The position numbers and the translations under genes are program-made. The notes under the pieces are model-generated. The model saw only the letters and a program-made list of their open reading frames with translations, was not told where the DNA came from and did not search any database. Shown here piece after piece: positions 44,101-56,300 of a stretch of DNA of 64,000 nucleotides (position 1 is the first letter of the stretch; each line of letters starts with the position of its first letter). Source of the DNA: Mesaphorura yosii (Eukaryota > Arthropoda > Collembola > Poduromorpha > Tullbergiidae); NCBI GenBank assembly GCA_009869945.1, contig WIXG01000144.1, positions 114,608-178,607 on the forward strand. Reading direction: 5' to 3'.

Positions 44101-47100
44101 GAGATTAAACGACGAGCGAAGAGCAAACAGTCTCTGAAAGTAGCGAGAAGAGAAGAGGAAAAGTGTGTCATTTAATTTAAGGGAAAGAGAAATCAATGAT
44201 GATGATAATGATTTGCTGAGAAGATAAGAATTGAAATGAATGCCCGCCTGTGTAACTCTTTTATTTCCTGTTAAATCAGGCTCATGCTCGCCACGCCACG
44301 GTGTAACCTGCCGTGGCGCTGTGACTCGGCGCTCGGGAAAGTGAAAGTGATAAGAAGATTGTTGTTATCCATTTCATTTAATCTTGCATCCCATCTCACA
44401 TACCATCCAGACTCTGGCTCGGGTCTGTGACTGGGACAGACTCGGTGACTTCGAGTCAGTCGCTTTCCCTCGCTTTCTCCATTTTACATCCGTGGAGTGA
44501 CCTTTTTCCACTAAAGCCAAGAGAAAACAATGTCGTGACGGTGTATGGTGTGGATGCCGCCAACAGCAGCACGACAGCACAGCGTCAGTGAAAGTCAGTT
44601 GGTGAAAGTTGAAATTGAATTAGTTTAATGCATAAAACAGCAAGCAGACAATGTATAAAATAATGGGGCTCTTAAAACTTTACCCACTTGACAATGGAAA
44701 GTGAGTCTTAAAGGAGCACGGAAGATAATGTGATAGAAAGCGAGGAGAAAGCGACCGGCGTGGCCACACAAAAGCGATTGCACGGAATTCAGCCCACACT
44801 CAATTCACATCGCGTCAGCGTCATCGTCACAAATGAGATCGACGAGTCGAGCATGGAACGGTGTGAGTCGCGAGTTGCCCAATTCTCCACAAACATCCAT
44901 TTGAATTGGGATACAAAACACAAAATATTCTATATTTAACTTGTAATCTGATACCGTAAAGCATTTTCCAAAAGAAAAACTTTTCCTTCTGTTCTCCTGC
45001 CTGCCTTTGCAACGGCGCTGCGGTTTCATCAAATTCCAAGAAAGAAACAAGAACAGAAGAGGCGGACATCAACAAAGTTTCTCATGCTTTCTTTGTGCTT
45101 TCTCGAACTGAACCGACTTTGTTAACAAGCGAAGCCAAGTTTGATTTGTGAAGAGATAAAAAAAGCCCGTGGCGGTGGCGGCGCGCGGCGAAGAGTTTTG
45201 AGAGAAAGAAAGGAAATATGCTTACGGTTGTTCAATTTCTTTGAATTCCGCACTTGTTGGACTATCAACGTCCGTCGTGGTAAATTTTGGTGGCTCAATT
45301 TGCTGCTGATGCTGGTACTGAACGTACTGTTGCTGCTGTACCGTGATTTGTGTCTGCTGTATGCTGGCGTTCGCGGGCTTGCTGCCGGTTGAGAGACGAT
45401 TGGACACCGTCTCCTGGGCTTGCTGCAGGGTCTGTCGCAACCGTCCCATCGCACCGGGAGCCGGCGGGGAGGGTGAGCTGGAGGTGTTCGATGGAGAAAC
45501 GTTGTACGTGCTCGCGGTCGCACTCAGCGTCTCCGTGTTGGACACCATCTGCGAAAAGAAAGGCAATAAGATACAATAAGTCACAAGACGTAACTCCTAA
45601 GTCTACCGTAACGAAGTGCAAATAAAGAAATAACAATGTGCCATGTGCACGTCAAGGCATTATTCATAAATCCAAACTGTTGATAGATTATTTATTGCTC
45701 GTGCGAATGCGCTTTCTTTTTGGAAGCGGCAGCCAAACTTTCTTTTCTGAGACTGAAACCGTGTCTCGTCGTGTCTCGTCGTGTCTCGCATCGCATATCG
45801 AAAGCACACGTCGCACGTCGCGTAAAGCGGATAAATCTTTCGCCTGTCGAGTGAGTAATGATGGGAGCCAGTCAAGTCACAGCGTAGAAGCTGGCTGAGT
45901 CTGTACTGCAACTGACAAATGAAATGTCTCATAAAATATTACCTCAACCTGCCAACAGCTTGTGTACCAATAAACCGCATTCACACATTACCGAGCGGAG
46001 CGCTGCGCGGTGTATTTATTACCCGCAAAGAGAAAGTTGGCCGGTCGGTCGGTCGGTGGAGCCGCCGAGAAAGTCGTAAAGGCGTCAGCTCCCGATCTCT
46101 ACATAAATTAGAATTGAGTAGGCAGCCACGCGGGCACGCTGTCACTTTTATCTCTTTTTGGTATGCTCGCATCGCACCACATCGGAACGCCACGACATTG
46201 CAGGAAATGTACAGCGAATAAATTTGCTTTTATTTTTATTCTATTCATTCCTCACTCCGTAATCTCCTCGTGTACGTTTCACGGTGTGGCGTGGCGCGAC
46301 GCGACACGTCATCCAATCCATCTTATTATACGGCCGAATGACGCTTGACCACTTTGAATTTGTATTTGCACTCGAGAAAAGATAATCTCATCCTTTTCAA
46401 ACCGTGACTGAGCCTGGAGACTGGGCTGCTTTCTGGGTCGCGGCATTAAAAACAGGTTCGGGATTTTTGGTCCACCTCGTCAAGTGAAGTGCTGCTGCTA
46501 CTGCTGCCGATTCACAGAAGACACACGCAAATGCACAAATGTAAAGTGTAATGAAGTCTGGAGGACGGTCGGACTGCTTTCTCGTTTCTCCTCGAGGCTT
46601 CGGAGAAAGTGTGTCTGAGTTCGAGTTCAGGCATATATTTTGATATCGTTTACTTTTTACGATCCAGCAGCACAACATATGGCCGGAATCCTGTCACTGA
46701 ATGCTGCTACTCCTAAGCTCAGTCCTACGTATTTATATTATTATTATTATTGGCTGTCCACTCAAGAAAACTTTACGATGACACTGCTTGACTCAATTTT
46801 CTCATCCCACTTTCCACGGAACGTTGCTGTAAGGTGACCACTGCTGCTGCTGCTGAGTCTCGAGACTCGAGAGATTGGCCTGGCCGGCCTCATGATTTAT
46901 GTATACAGGAATATAATCACAAATTGCATGACCACGACCACTGTGGGCTTCTGCTCATACATTTTCCTATTATAGCAAGCAGTATGGCAAAATAAATTAC
47001 ATCCTCCGCACTCGCACTCTTTTCTGCTTTCCTCTGCCTTGAGTAAAGAACTCTCCAGCTCCATGCATGCTAATACATGGCTTGTAGACAGAATAGACTC

Positions 47101-50100
47101 GTGGAGTGTGTGGATTTCGGATTGTGGATGTTTACCTTGACCAATAACTGCTCTCCGCGGATTCGCATAGCAAATCCACTGCTGCCCTGCATTGTGCTTT
47201 AAAATAATGCCGCTGCTCAGAATAATTCTCTAAGCTTCCCAAGGCAAAGATAAAACCAAACCACCACCGCGCTCGCTCCTCGCTCGCTCACTCCCACACT
47301 TGAGAAGCCTGAGCTGTGATGCTGATACTACTTTTATTTTTGTTTCCATTTTTACGACCAGACACTTTTCGTTTTTGTGGAGTGCGCAGACATTCCCTTA
47401 ATGCCGTGTAATGATTTTAAGGTTAGCAAACAGCAGCAGCAAGTTAAGACAAAGTCAATTTAAGATTAAGCGCTCGGGATTGAAATTTATTTAGCGTTCA
47501 AGCGCGAAACACGAAATACGAAAAATGGCACAGTGTACGTAGGATTAACTTTCACTTGCTTTCCCCGTGAAACGCGTAAGCTTATAGCAGTGAAAGTAAT
47601 AATAAATTCCATTTGGAGTTTGTTACCCATAAACCACATTAGTGGTGCATTATAATCCCGGCAATACGTTGCAATAATGCGTCGAGTGAAGCACTTTCTC
47701 TCGAAAAGGCATCCTGCTTCCAGCAGCCCACGTCGGAGAAAGTCTGTATGTTATTTTTGGTATTTCGTGCCTGTTGTATTTTTTCTGTCAGCTTTTCGCT
47801 TCTCTCATTTCGGAATTCGCAGTCTTCGTCGTCTTCTTGCGAGAATCAATCGATAAACCCCGCTTGGAAAAAGCAAGAAAGCAAGTAAGAGAGCACACAA
47901 AGAAGATGCGAACGAGTGAAAGCATTTTTAAAGATTTTCGTCCATGCCAATTTCTTTTTTAATATTGAGCGGAAGAAAAGAGTCGTGTACGATATGAAGC
48001 GTATTTCGGCATTTTCCCAGCACACGGCGAGCCTGAACTTGAGTCTTGGCTTGGAGAAAGTCATATTATGAGTTTATTTCATTTTTCCTTTAATCTCTCG
48101 CTCTCGTTCACTCGCATTCGCGTCGTCTTTCGTCTCCTGTTCTCTGCTAGCACTCACGCTCGTCTCCATTAATATTTATTCCATACATTTCTATTTCTAT
48201 TCTTGTCCTCGAAATAATTCTTGTGCCTGTGCTTGCGCCTTCGCGCTCGCGTTTTCATTTCAATCCTTTGTGCCAGCGACACTTGTTCCTCGTGCCCATA
48301 ATAAAATCAATCCCGGCGCTCGCCATTGTTGTGTAAATGGGTGTATGCTTCTGGATTTGAGAGCGGAGAAGTAATCATAAAATATGCTGTAATGATACGA
48401 TGTGCTGGTGCTGGCAGCGGTAATGCCACGTATAAAATTGTACAACGCTTCACTGCTTCATTGCACGAAGCACTGTAAAGAAAGAAAGTAGTCGCGTCTG
48501 GCCCTCTACTTTTAGTGTGGACGCACACATGTTGCCCGACGCCTCCGCGCCGCCTCAACTTCTTCCGCTAAGCCTTTCAGACTACCAGCCAGACGACTAC
48601 TTTCACCACGTTTTGCATTGCATTGCTTTGTAGTACATGAGTCTGCCTGCCTGTTGCTTCAGTGCATGAAAAGAAGTGCGGTACAGACGTACAGGGCGGG
48701 CAGGCAGTAAACTTGACACACTTTCAAAAATGCGTTTTCGTTACGCTCTGGAAGCAAGCACGGCACGGCCCAGCGAAGAAAGAATAAAGAACTTTCTTTT
48801 CGCTGTTGCTACTCATCTTCGAGGCGAGGCTACGACGTATTACTTCTTAATTTCGACGGGCGAGTTTTAGACGGCAACAGTTTGCAAGGGCAGCTGAAAT
48901 GAAGGAAGGGGGATTTTAGCCTGGAAACTGAAAATCATTACGTTTACATGCGTGAGTCAGCATCTTGGAATGTTTCAGCATGGAATTCTTGGTTCCTGGA
49001 ATCGAAATGAATGAAATATTCGAAATATTCCAAATGAGGAGTGCCAGATAGCGCAACGGCATAAGAAGGCGGTTATCATTAAAAGTTGTTTACAATGCGC
49101 GAGACAACAACAGAAACGGAGTTTTTGCTTTCTTTATGCAGAATCCCATTTCCATTAAAATCCCGAAAACTGGTGTGAATGGCTCAAAATACGAAAATCT
49201 GCCGTATTATCAAATTTGCGGTGATCGGTCACCGTGGCTAATTCCCTAGTGGAAAATTCTTGGAATTTTTGTCCAAGTCTCCAGCAAGTGGCAAATTATC
49301 ACGAAGTCACTCTGGCAAACTTTGCTAGGATGACATGAAACATTCTAGGGCATTTGCCGCTTTGGTGTACATGGACATACATTCTGCACTTCGGTGCTTT
49401 CTGTTAAACTCAGTCTCAATTTGGTTGTGCATTGTGACGGTTGTACAACTCTGTTGTCTGATTCACATGTTTACACATAAATGGAGCACGCGTACAACAA
49501 GTACATTTTTACTTCTGGTGGTAAAATCACGTTTAAGTTGTCACACAATGAGTATACATATTTAAAGAGAAACACTGTCAAAGGAGCGGAGTACTACTAT
49601 TGCGATCAGCGCAAAATTTTTAGTCCAAATGATGTCATTTTCCATAATTACTTTTTAGAACCTGAGCTCCTGTGAAGTATCAATATGTGACGGTACATTC
49701 AAAACTTGCCCAAGAATCTACGGCAAGAAGGGACAACTTTATAGTGTGTATGGACTTGTAAAAGCAGAGGACATGAACGAATGCACACGGGCGAAGACCT
49801 TTCCTTTTGTATTTTCTCTCTTGCCGAACAAGTGCAAGCTAACATATGACATTCTTTGAAAAACATCGCACCATTGGGCAACCTGAGACAATCATCATTG
49901 ACTTTGAGGTTGCAGTACTAAGCGTGTTAACTGAGAAGTTCCCAAACGCAAAGATTCATGGCTGCTGGTTCCACTTCAACCAAAATATTTTCAGGAAAGC
50001 CCAAGAGTTGGGACTACAACAGCAGTACCAGTCAGACAAAGAATTCACATGGTTAATCAAACTGTTTTCTTGCTTGGCACTTGTACCACCTCGAGACGTA

Positions 50101-53100
50101 AAACGTAGATTTGCTCAAGTCATACGAATGATACCTGACACTCTTCATTCACTGACACACTACATGGAAGAAGTATATATTTGGAACAACTTCACTGAAC
50201 CACTTTTCCCAATTGAATTTTGGAACGTGTCCGAATGGGTGAATGGCGGTGTACCAAAGACGTCTAACTTCATGGAAGGTTTCTTAACTTAACAAAATAA
50301 TTAAAGCCAAAAGATCTCCTATGTGGAAGTTTTTGACTTCTTTAAGACATGTCCAGAGAAAGACGGAGACCAATACCGCCAAACTTAATGCTCCCGGAGC
50401 AATGCCAAGACTTCAGAGAAAAATATAGAAAACTAAACCATAAACTTGTTGACTTATGCCTTGGCTACAACACACGCTTTGGTTTGCCTCGTTTAAAAAA
50501 ATGGATATTTATACTCACCTTATGTGTCCCTGATTTTAAAAAATAATTTTTCATTTTTGTATTTGCCATTTTGTTTAAATTCTCAACGAAATTCTTTGCC
50601 AGAGTGACTTTTATTTGCTAAGTGACCGGAGCCTGAATTTGCCACGGTAACATGGAATCAAATTTGCAATGCCAAATACAAATACTTGACTTGGCTCGAG
50701 TAAGGGGAGTAGAAGAAAGGTCAAGCCTTCTCTCTACTGCCATGTCGTTCGTTAGTTTGTCTCTTGTGTGCAGTTGTTCTCAATTCTGTCCGCTGTGTCT
50801 GCTGTTCTTGTACAGCACTGAACTGGACTGGACTACTTTCTCCTCCTTTGCCATCATTGCCATCGCCATCAGTGTCTTTTTCCAGTTCACTTTAACTTAA
50901 TTTAGGCCATTGGCTGTCTCCGTGCTCTTTATTTGAATCCAATAACCTGAAACAGATGCGACCTGCGACCGATGCGACCAACCACCCAGAAGATGTAACG
51001 TACGAGTCTTACGTAGAAAGCAGAAGTAGAATGACCGACCTCATCGGCCTGCTCGTCGTGATCAACGTCTCCGTCGCGTGTTTCGCATTTGCCATTCGAG
51101 ACTCGTGGCCCGCAATCCCCATTCGCATCGCAGTCAGGCAAGGAAGACGAAGACACTACACAAATTTAATGTGAAATGTAATATCGGGATTGGGTTTCCT
51201 GAGCGTCTGCCTGTGCGTCTTCTTAGCCAAGCCGCGGCTTATTATTTGCCTAGTCAAATTTCCTATCATTTCCTTGCCCAGCGACAAGAAGGATGCGACC
51301 TTGTAACTCATATTCTGATTTCCTCCGTGCGATGCGATGCAATATACGTCGTCTAGTCGTCTTGTTACAACATCCTACTTATCATTGCTATTACGGACTT
51401 GGGACTTGTTGCTCGACTCGCTGCTTGTATCATGAAATAATTTAATGATGCCATAAAATGATGTACAGGTCCAGGCTTGGCTCGTAGAATAGAAAAGAAA
51501 GGACAGCATCGTCATTATTATGCAGCTCTCGTGCAGGATTTCCTGATTCCATCTCTCGTCATGCCAAATTAATTAGCGTGGGCTTTGGCGTTTGCAAGTT
51601 TGCATTCGCATTCGCATCTGCTTCGCTTTTGCGTCTTCTTTTTGAGGAGCAAGCGTCTTGACGTGATACAAGAAAATAATTTCTAACATGGCGAGAACAC
51701 AGTACACGCGCAAATGAGATGCAGACCAGTCACGAGCCACCAGCATTCACCACCCCGCGCCGTACAAGCAAGAGAACATAAATCTTAATTATGTATAAAA
51801 TACATCTGTTCTTTCTCCATCTCATCTCGCCTGCGTCTTGCGCCATGCACAGCTTCTGCTTCTGCTCTGCATCTCATCTCTGGCACATCATAACAAGAAT
51901 CGTCATTGCTGCAATTTGCCGCGCTTTATTCGCAATTCTCGTTTCGTGTTTCACATTTCTCCTCGTCTTCGCTTGCCTGCCTGCTTGTTATTCTGGACAG
52001 TGGCAGCGTAGTGGTCGCTTGTTTTCTTACGCCAGGCCAGTGCCGTTAATGCCTGCCTGCCCGCCGGTTTTCTGCACCAGCTTTCGTCACAGCTTTTGTT
52101 TTGCTTTCTTGGTCCAATTATTATCAGTATTCGACGAATTCGTGCATTCCCAATTTTCACATATTCGCGTGGGCCAGACAGTTTGCTGCATTGGTAATAA
52201 CTTACGGCTTCCATCGTGTCGTGAGTGTAGCAGCATTCGTGCTGTTGTTAAAATGGGCAATTTCAGTTGACAATGACCAGAGCAAATATTTGCCCGTAGA
52301 ATCGTCTCGCAATTACTCTGCGAGGAGTGCATTACGCGTGGCGTAGCGTGGTTTGGCGTGCGTAGCGTAGTTTATATTAGATTTTGGGCTTTAAATTAAT
52401 TGGAGTGAGTGATTTGAAGGCTGAGGCTGTTGCTGTTGTTATTGCACGCGAAACGAAATAAGAACAGACGAGGCCATGGCCGGCGATGCCACGTCAAGCC
52501 AAGCTGCCAAGTGCTGCACGCATCGCCGTTCCCAAAGAATGATCGATCGCATCTCATTTTCTCTTACGACGACGGTTGTGTACTATGACTACAACTACAA
52601 CTATATTACTGAGCCTGAGTCTTGGTCGGTTGGTCCTGGAAGCGCGAGGCGCAAAATGCCAAAATTAAAAACCGACAAGATGAACATTGAGGAAATGAAT
52701 TTTGGTCGGCGCGGCCTGGCAAAACGCGGCCAGGCTTCAAGGCTGCCTGCCTGCTTCAAGTTCATTACGCTTTTCCGTTTCTCGCTTGTCTTCGACGGGA
52801 GCTGCTTGACGCTGTAGCACACAGCTCCCGTCGTTAATAACATGGCCTAAATTATGCACAACTTTCTCTTTATATCATTAACGTACCCATTCTTGTCTTG
52901 TCCTGTCTTGTCTTGCACGGCCTGCACGCATTTCATTTCTTGTTGCTTGTACTTTTAATGCAAGGCAAGGAAAGTTGTGCTCGGCAAATGTAAACATTGT
53001 TAGCAAAAAGGTTGCCTTGTTCCAATAAATTATGTAAAGTATTCAATTACTCTTCGCGTGCTTTGTTTTGCGTTCGCAGTTCGCTTTGCGTATGTACAAA

Positions 53101-53385
53101 GTACGCAAGAACAAGGTTAAATGTTATTTTATTGAGAGCGGAGTGTTAGTGTGCTTGAGTTTCTTGCTGTTAGTTGTTTCTGAATCTGTGCCCTGCGCTG
53201 CCGAGTACCACTGCCGCGTGCGTGTAGCAATTCAATTTTGACTGTTTTCGGCTTGTCTTGTTCATTAAAGCAGTGTAGCGTCGCTGTTTGAAATAAGAAA
53301 CGCAAAGGAGCAAACGTACCTTCTTCATGAACGAGTAGACGTTTGTCGGCAACATTTTGACCGGCTGCTTGTCGGCTCTGGCTGG
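32149..53385 (-). CDS. RIM/Fife-type presynaptic active-zone scaffold (ZnF-PDZ-C2)
   Basis: Ten minus-strand coding exons: 53355(or beyond)-53320, 45548-45226, 40565-40427, 35929-34995, 34666-34139, 34034-33866, 33803-33050, 32689-32483, 32402-32342 and 32269-32149, all in phase, about 1090 aa. Eight-Cys FYVE-like zinc finger at C128/131, C144/147, C152/155, C171/174, split over two exons; low-complexity Ser/Gln/His linker; PDZ at about 560-652 (RGFGLRIVGG, GIRRGDVVLFWN, LTFEEVCKVLD); C2A-like domain at about 711-815 (IQLRLYHDEIHNTLEIAVV, RWNQ, GECHVDMGRVSLDDRPVWF) lacking Ca-binding Asp clusters; Gln/Pro tail. RIM and Fife proteins organise synaptic-vesicle docking and Ca channels. One C2 and the divergent finger favour Fife over RIM. 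The first exon has an acceptor at 53386, so upstream exons are likely and the start is uncertain. Confidence 0.8.
35930..40426 (-). other. Intron of RIM/Fife-like gene (4.5 kb)
   Basis: It splits the zinc finger between Cys 6 and Cys 7. No coding sequence was recognised. GGAGAAAG at 39148 is the first copy of the word that becomes dense upstream. Confidence 0.6.
40566..45225 (-). other. Intron of RIM/Fife-like gene (4.7 kb), rich in GGAGAAAGY
   Basis: No coding sequence was recognised. It holds ten exact GGAGAAAG/CTTTCTCC words (41578, 42237, 42428, 43048, 43130, 43911, 44037, 44054, 44473, 44744) and many AGTGAAAGY words. Confidence 0.6.
45761..45788. repeat. 10-bp tandem repeat GTGTCTCGTC, 2.8 copies
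   Basis: Direct repeat seen in the sequence within the large intron. Confidence 0.8.
49304..49319 (+). repeat. MULE inverted repeat, left inner copy
   Basis: AAGTCACTCTGGCAAA, perfect inverse of 50595-50610. Confidence 0.85.
49481..50546 (+). pseudogene. MULE transposase, frameshifted
   Basis: Pieces in order: a FLYWCH-like N-terminal segment (KYIFTSGGKITFKL ... YYYCDQRKIF, 49481-49675); DGTFKTCPRIYGKKGQLYSVYG from 49689, giving the first catalytic Asp, ending at TGA 49857; a shift of frame into PETIIIDFEVAVLSVL ... IHGCWFHFNQNIFRKAQELGL (49846-50292), giving the second acidic residue; and IIKAKRSPMWKFLTSLRHVQ in a third frame, then a stop. The DGTF and IIIDFEVAV motifs are those of the MULE DDE core. 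At least two frameshifts and several stops make it dead, and no intact copy is in the window. Confidence 0.8.
50595..50610 (-). repeat. MULE inverted repeat, right inner copy
   Basis: Perfect inverse of 49304-49319. Confidence 0.85.
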
Positions 53386-56300
53386 CTGAAGGAAATTTGA
53401 CTTGATGCGGACCAAAATGTGTGACACGTGCTCAGGATTCGAGTTCCGAGTTCATCTTGGACTTAATCTGCAATCTGCGGAATAGAAAAAGATAGCAGCG
53501 AAATTAGTATGAAATTAGCGACACGTGGCAAATTCAGAAGCATTTGGAGAGTATACTAACTGGATACGGATGCGGGTTCTTTTATTATGATTGACTACAG
53601 AACGCAACGGAGGCAGTTGGCAGTTGTTCGTATTCCAAAGCAAGCCAAATCCTCGAACGAAGCGTTCAAATCCCCGTGCCCCAAAAGCCCAACACGTGTC
53701 TAGGGCCCCGAAGCCACAACCAACCAGCCAGTCAGCCGAATGCAAGATAAACGTGCCATAATTCAAAATAATTGCCGAGCATTAGTCCCGAATGCTTATC
53801 CTGATCCCACCTGAATCTGCAATGCAAGCTGCCTCGTCGTGCTCTTGTATTATTTGTATATCCCTTGTTTTTGTTTCGCCAGGCTCAGGCTCAGCAGAGG
53901 AGATACGTATGCGAATTGGGAACGCGAATGCCAGTACGAAAAGGGATTTTATGCAAAAGAAGATTTCAGATTTCGGATTTGAGCCTGCCTCGTCGCACGT
54001 TCGTACTCGCAAGCAAAGGGAAGGTGTTTGTTTATTTGCGTAATGTCAATTTTACAGATTTCAGATTTGCAATTCGCGATTCGCGACTTGAAATCCGAGC
54101 AATTTGAATTCGAACTCGAATCCGGGACTGTCTCAGCCTCGGCTTTTCTTTGTGCTTGTCGTCCTTGAATTCAAATCCTGACTCGACAATGTAGAAATGG
54201 GATGGAAGAGAATGGAGAAAGTCATGGCAAGCATACATAGGAGAAAATGAAGTGCCTTCAACTTCTTTTGTTACTGTGTTATACGCTAACGTTATTCACT
54301 GTCATTGAGCTGCTGCCTTCGCAAGTGCATTGAAAGTGGAACTCTCGTATTTAATCAAACTTTTTGAACAATATCATATTTTAGATGCTCACTCAACCCA
54401 TTTCGCGTTTCGCGTCTTCCATTAAGGCACCGGCACGAGAGTACGTGGAGTACGTCGGTTGATGTGAAGTTAAGAGTGTGTGGTGTGATTTCCAAGGACT
54501 TTTAAAATATGCCTTCTAGGTAGAGCAGACGAATAGTGAATTGTGAATAGGGAGAGGAAGCCAGTATCCTGTTATGTAATCACACGTTATATAGAAAAGT
54601 AGAAATGCGAAATGCGATGGAAATGATGACGTTCGTTCATTTCTTGTGAGTTCGGTGCTCCTGCTGTTTGCTCAGAGAAAGCAAGAAGAGAAAGAAAGTT
54701 TGCGATTGCCTCACCATGCGAGGCCGGCCAGGCAGGTAACTTTCGCAGGCGAGCGGCCTGTGTACTTAATTCAAGACTTCTCTTTCTTCCGAGAACTTCT
54801 ACTTTTCCCTTCATTTTTCCGTAATGTAAGTGGCAGTCTATAAATTTTTGATTTTAAAATAAACTCGACCAACTTCAAGTCGAGTCGACTCTACTCGAAG
54901 CTTCGCTGTGCCGTGCCTGGCGAAGCTGTGAACTGGGAAGGCTCTAATTTTCCTGGGTGCTTTCTCCCCGAAAATTCAATCATAAATCTTTACATACCTC
55001 AAGGCTTTCTCTTTCCTTCCTAAACTAATAACACAAACACACGGAGCCTCGCTGCTTTCTCCAGTGAAAATTGCTTACTCGCTACTTTCTCAACGGTCCC
55101 GGCCGTATGCGAGTCGTGCAAATTTTTGCTCGTAATCAGCATCATAATTCAATGCGAAAAAATTAAGAAGTAAGTCCCGCAAGAGTTGAAAAATAAATTA
55201 AAACGAAGTCGGCGCGAGTCCGGAGGGAAAGCGCCGCGGTTCCCAAACAAGAAATAAAGAATTTATAGAGATAATTATACATTTATTTTATTAACCAGGG
55301 CAAGAGAGAATTATTCAGCAGGCTTGTTAATGCGGTGTAATTACAGAAGGCTCAGAGTTCCCGTGCGCCGTACCGGTGCGCCTGCCTTGCCTGCCCGCCT
55401 GTAATTGGAGAACTTTCTTCCGACCACAAATTCATAATTAATGCTTTTATTCATTCGAGTATTTATTTTATTCCATAGTTTGCAATTCGCAAACGGAATT
55501 TTGTAATGCTTCTCACATCGCGTCGCGCCGGACTCGACTCAGCACTCTACTCGGTTCGGCCCAGTCAGTGTTCTCTGCTTTGATCTCCTGGAGCCTATTT
55601 TTAACTTTGATCTTTGCCCAAGAGCTATGGGACGAACAAATAACAGCACACGTGTATGTGTTCGTGGAACGACGGGAGCACGCCAGCGCTTAACTTTCTG
55701 AATCCGGTTCAGTCATTCGTGGCTTTCGTGAGTATCTGAGCCAGTCATGTCATCCATCATCCAGTGACGCGATACGCGAAATACTTTTATGCCTCTTCAT
55801 TGATTCCACCTTCCTTCTACGTTACACTAATTTAACTTTAATACCCACTGGGGATTCAGTCGACCTGATTAGCAATGCAACAGGCGAAAACAAAAACATA
55901 TTTTCGCGAAACGCAAGTGGCGAATTAATTTCTACCTACACATTATTGGAACTTTACGGCCACACAATTCACCAAATATAGACGCAACTCGCGGCGGCGA
56001 AAATATTCGTATGAAGTCAAAAGTCGTGGCTGATTGTTGACGGAATGTCGATTCCCCGAAGTGGAACGGGAACACAAATTTCACTCGCACTCGACTCGAT
56101 TTATTTTCGGCCGGTCGAAAGGTTGGAAGTCAGAAACTTGTTGCAGATATTTTACTTATTACTCCTGCAGGGCAGGGTAACGATTATCGAGCTTGAAATA
56201 GATCGGTCCTTTCCAATTTGACATCCTGACCTTTGATTCTCAGTGCCATCATCGAAGTTGATAGTTGAATTTGAAATTGAAACCAGGAAGTTAAGTGCTT

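Larger units (their letters stand above)
49231..50648 (+). mobile_element. Degenerate Mutator-like (MULE) DNA transposon
   Basis: About 1.4 kb bounded by inverted repeats: ACCGTGGCWAATTC at 49231-49244 against 50635-50648 (one mismatch), and a perfect 16-bp pair AAGTCACTCTGGCAAA at 49304-49319 against 50595-50610. Between them lies a broken FLYWCH/MULE-type transposase on the plus strand. It is inserted antisense in an intron of the RIM/Fife-like gene. A 9-bp target duplication is not evident, so the edges are approximate. Confidence 0.78.
45549..53319 (-). other. Intron of RIM/Fife-like gene (7.8 kb), hosts a MULE relic
   Basis: The longest intron in the window. It contains the dead transposon at about 49.2-50.65 kb (opposite strand) and five GGAGAAAG words outside the transposon (46602, 47735, 48053, 50836, 51811). 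No other gene was recognised. Confidence 0.6.
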
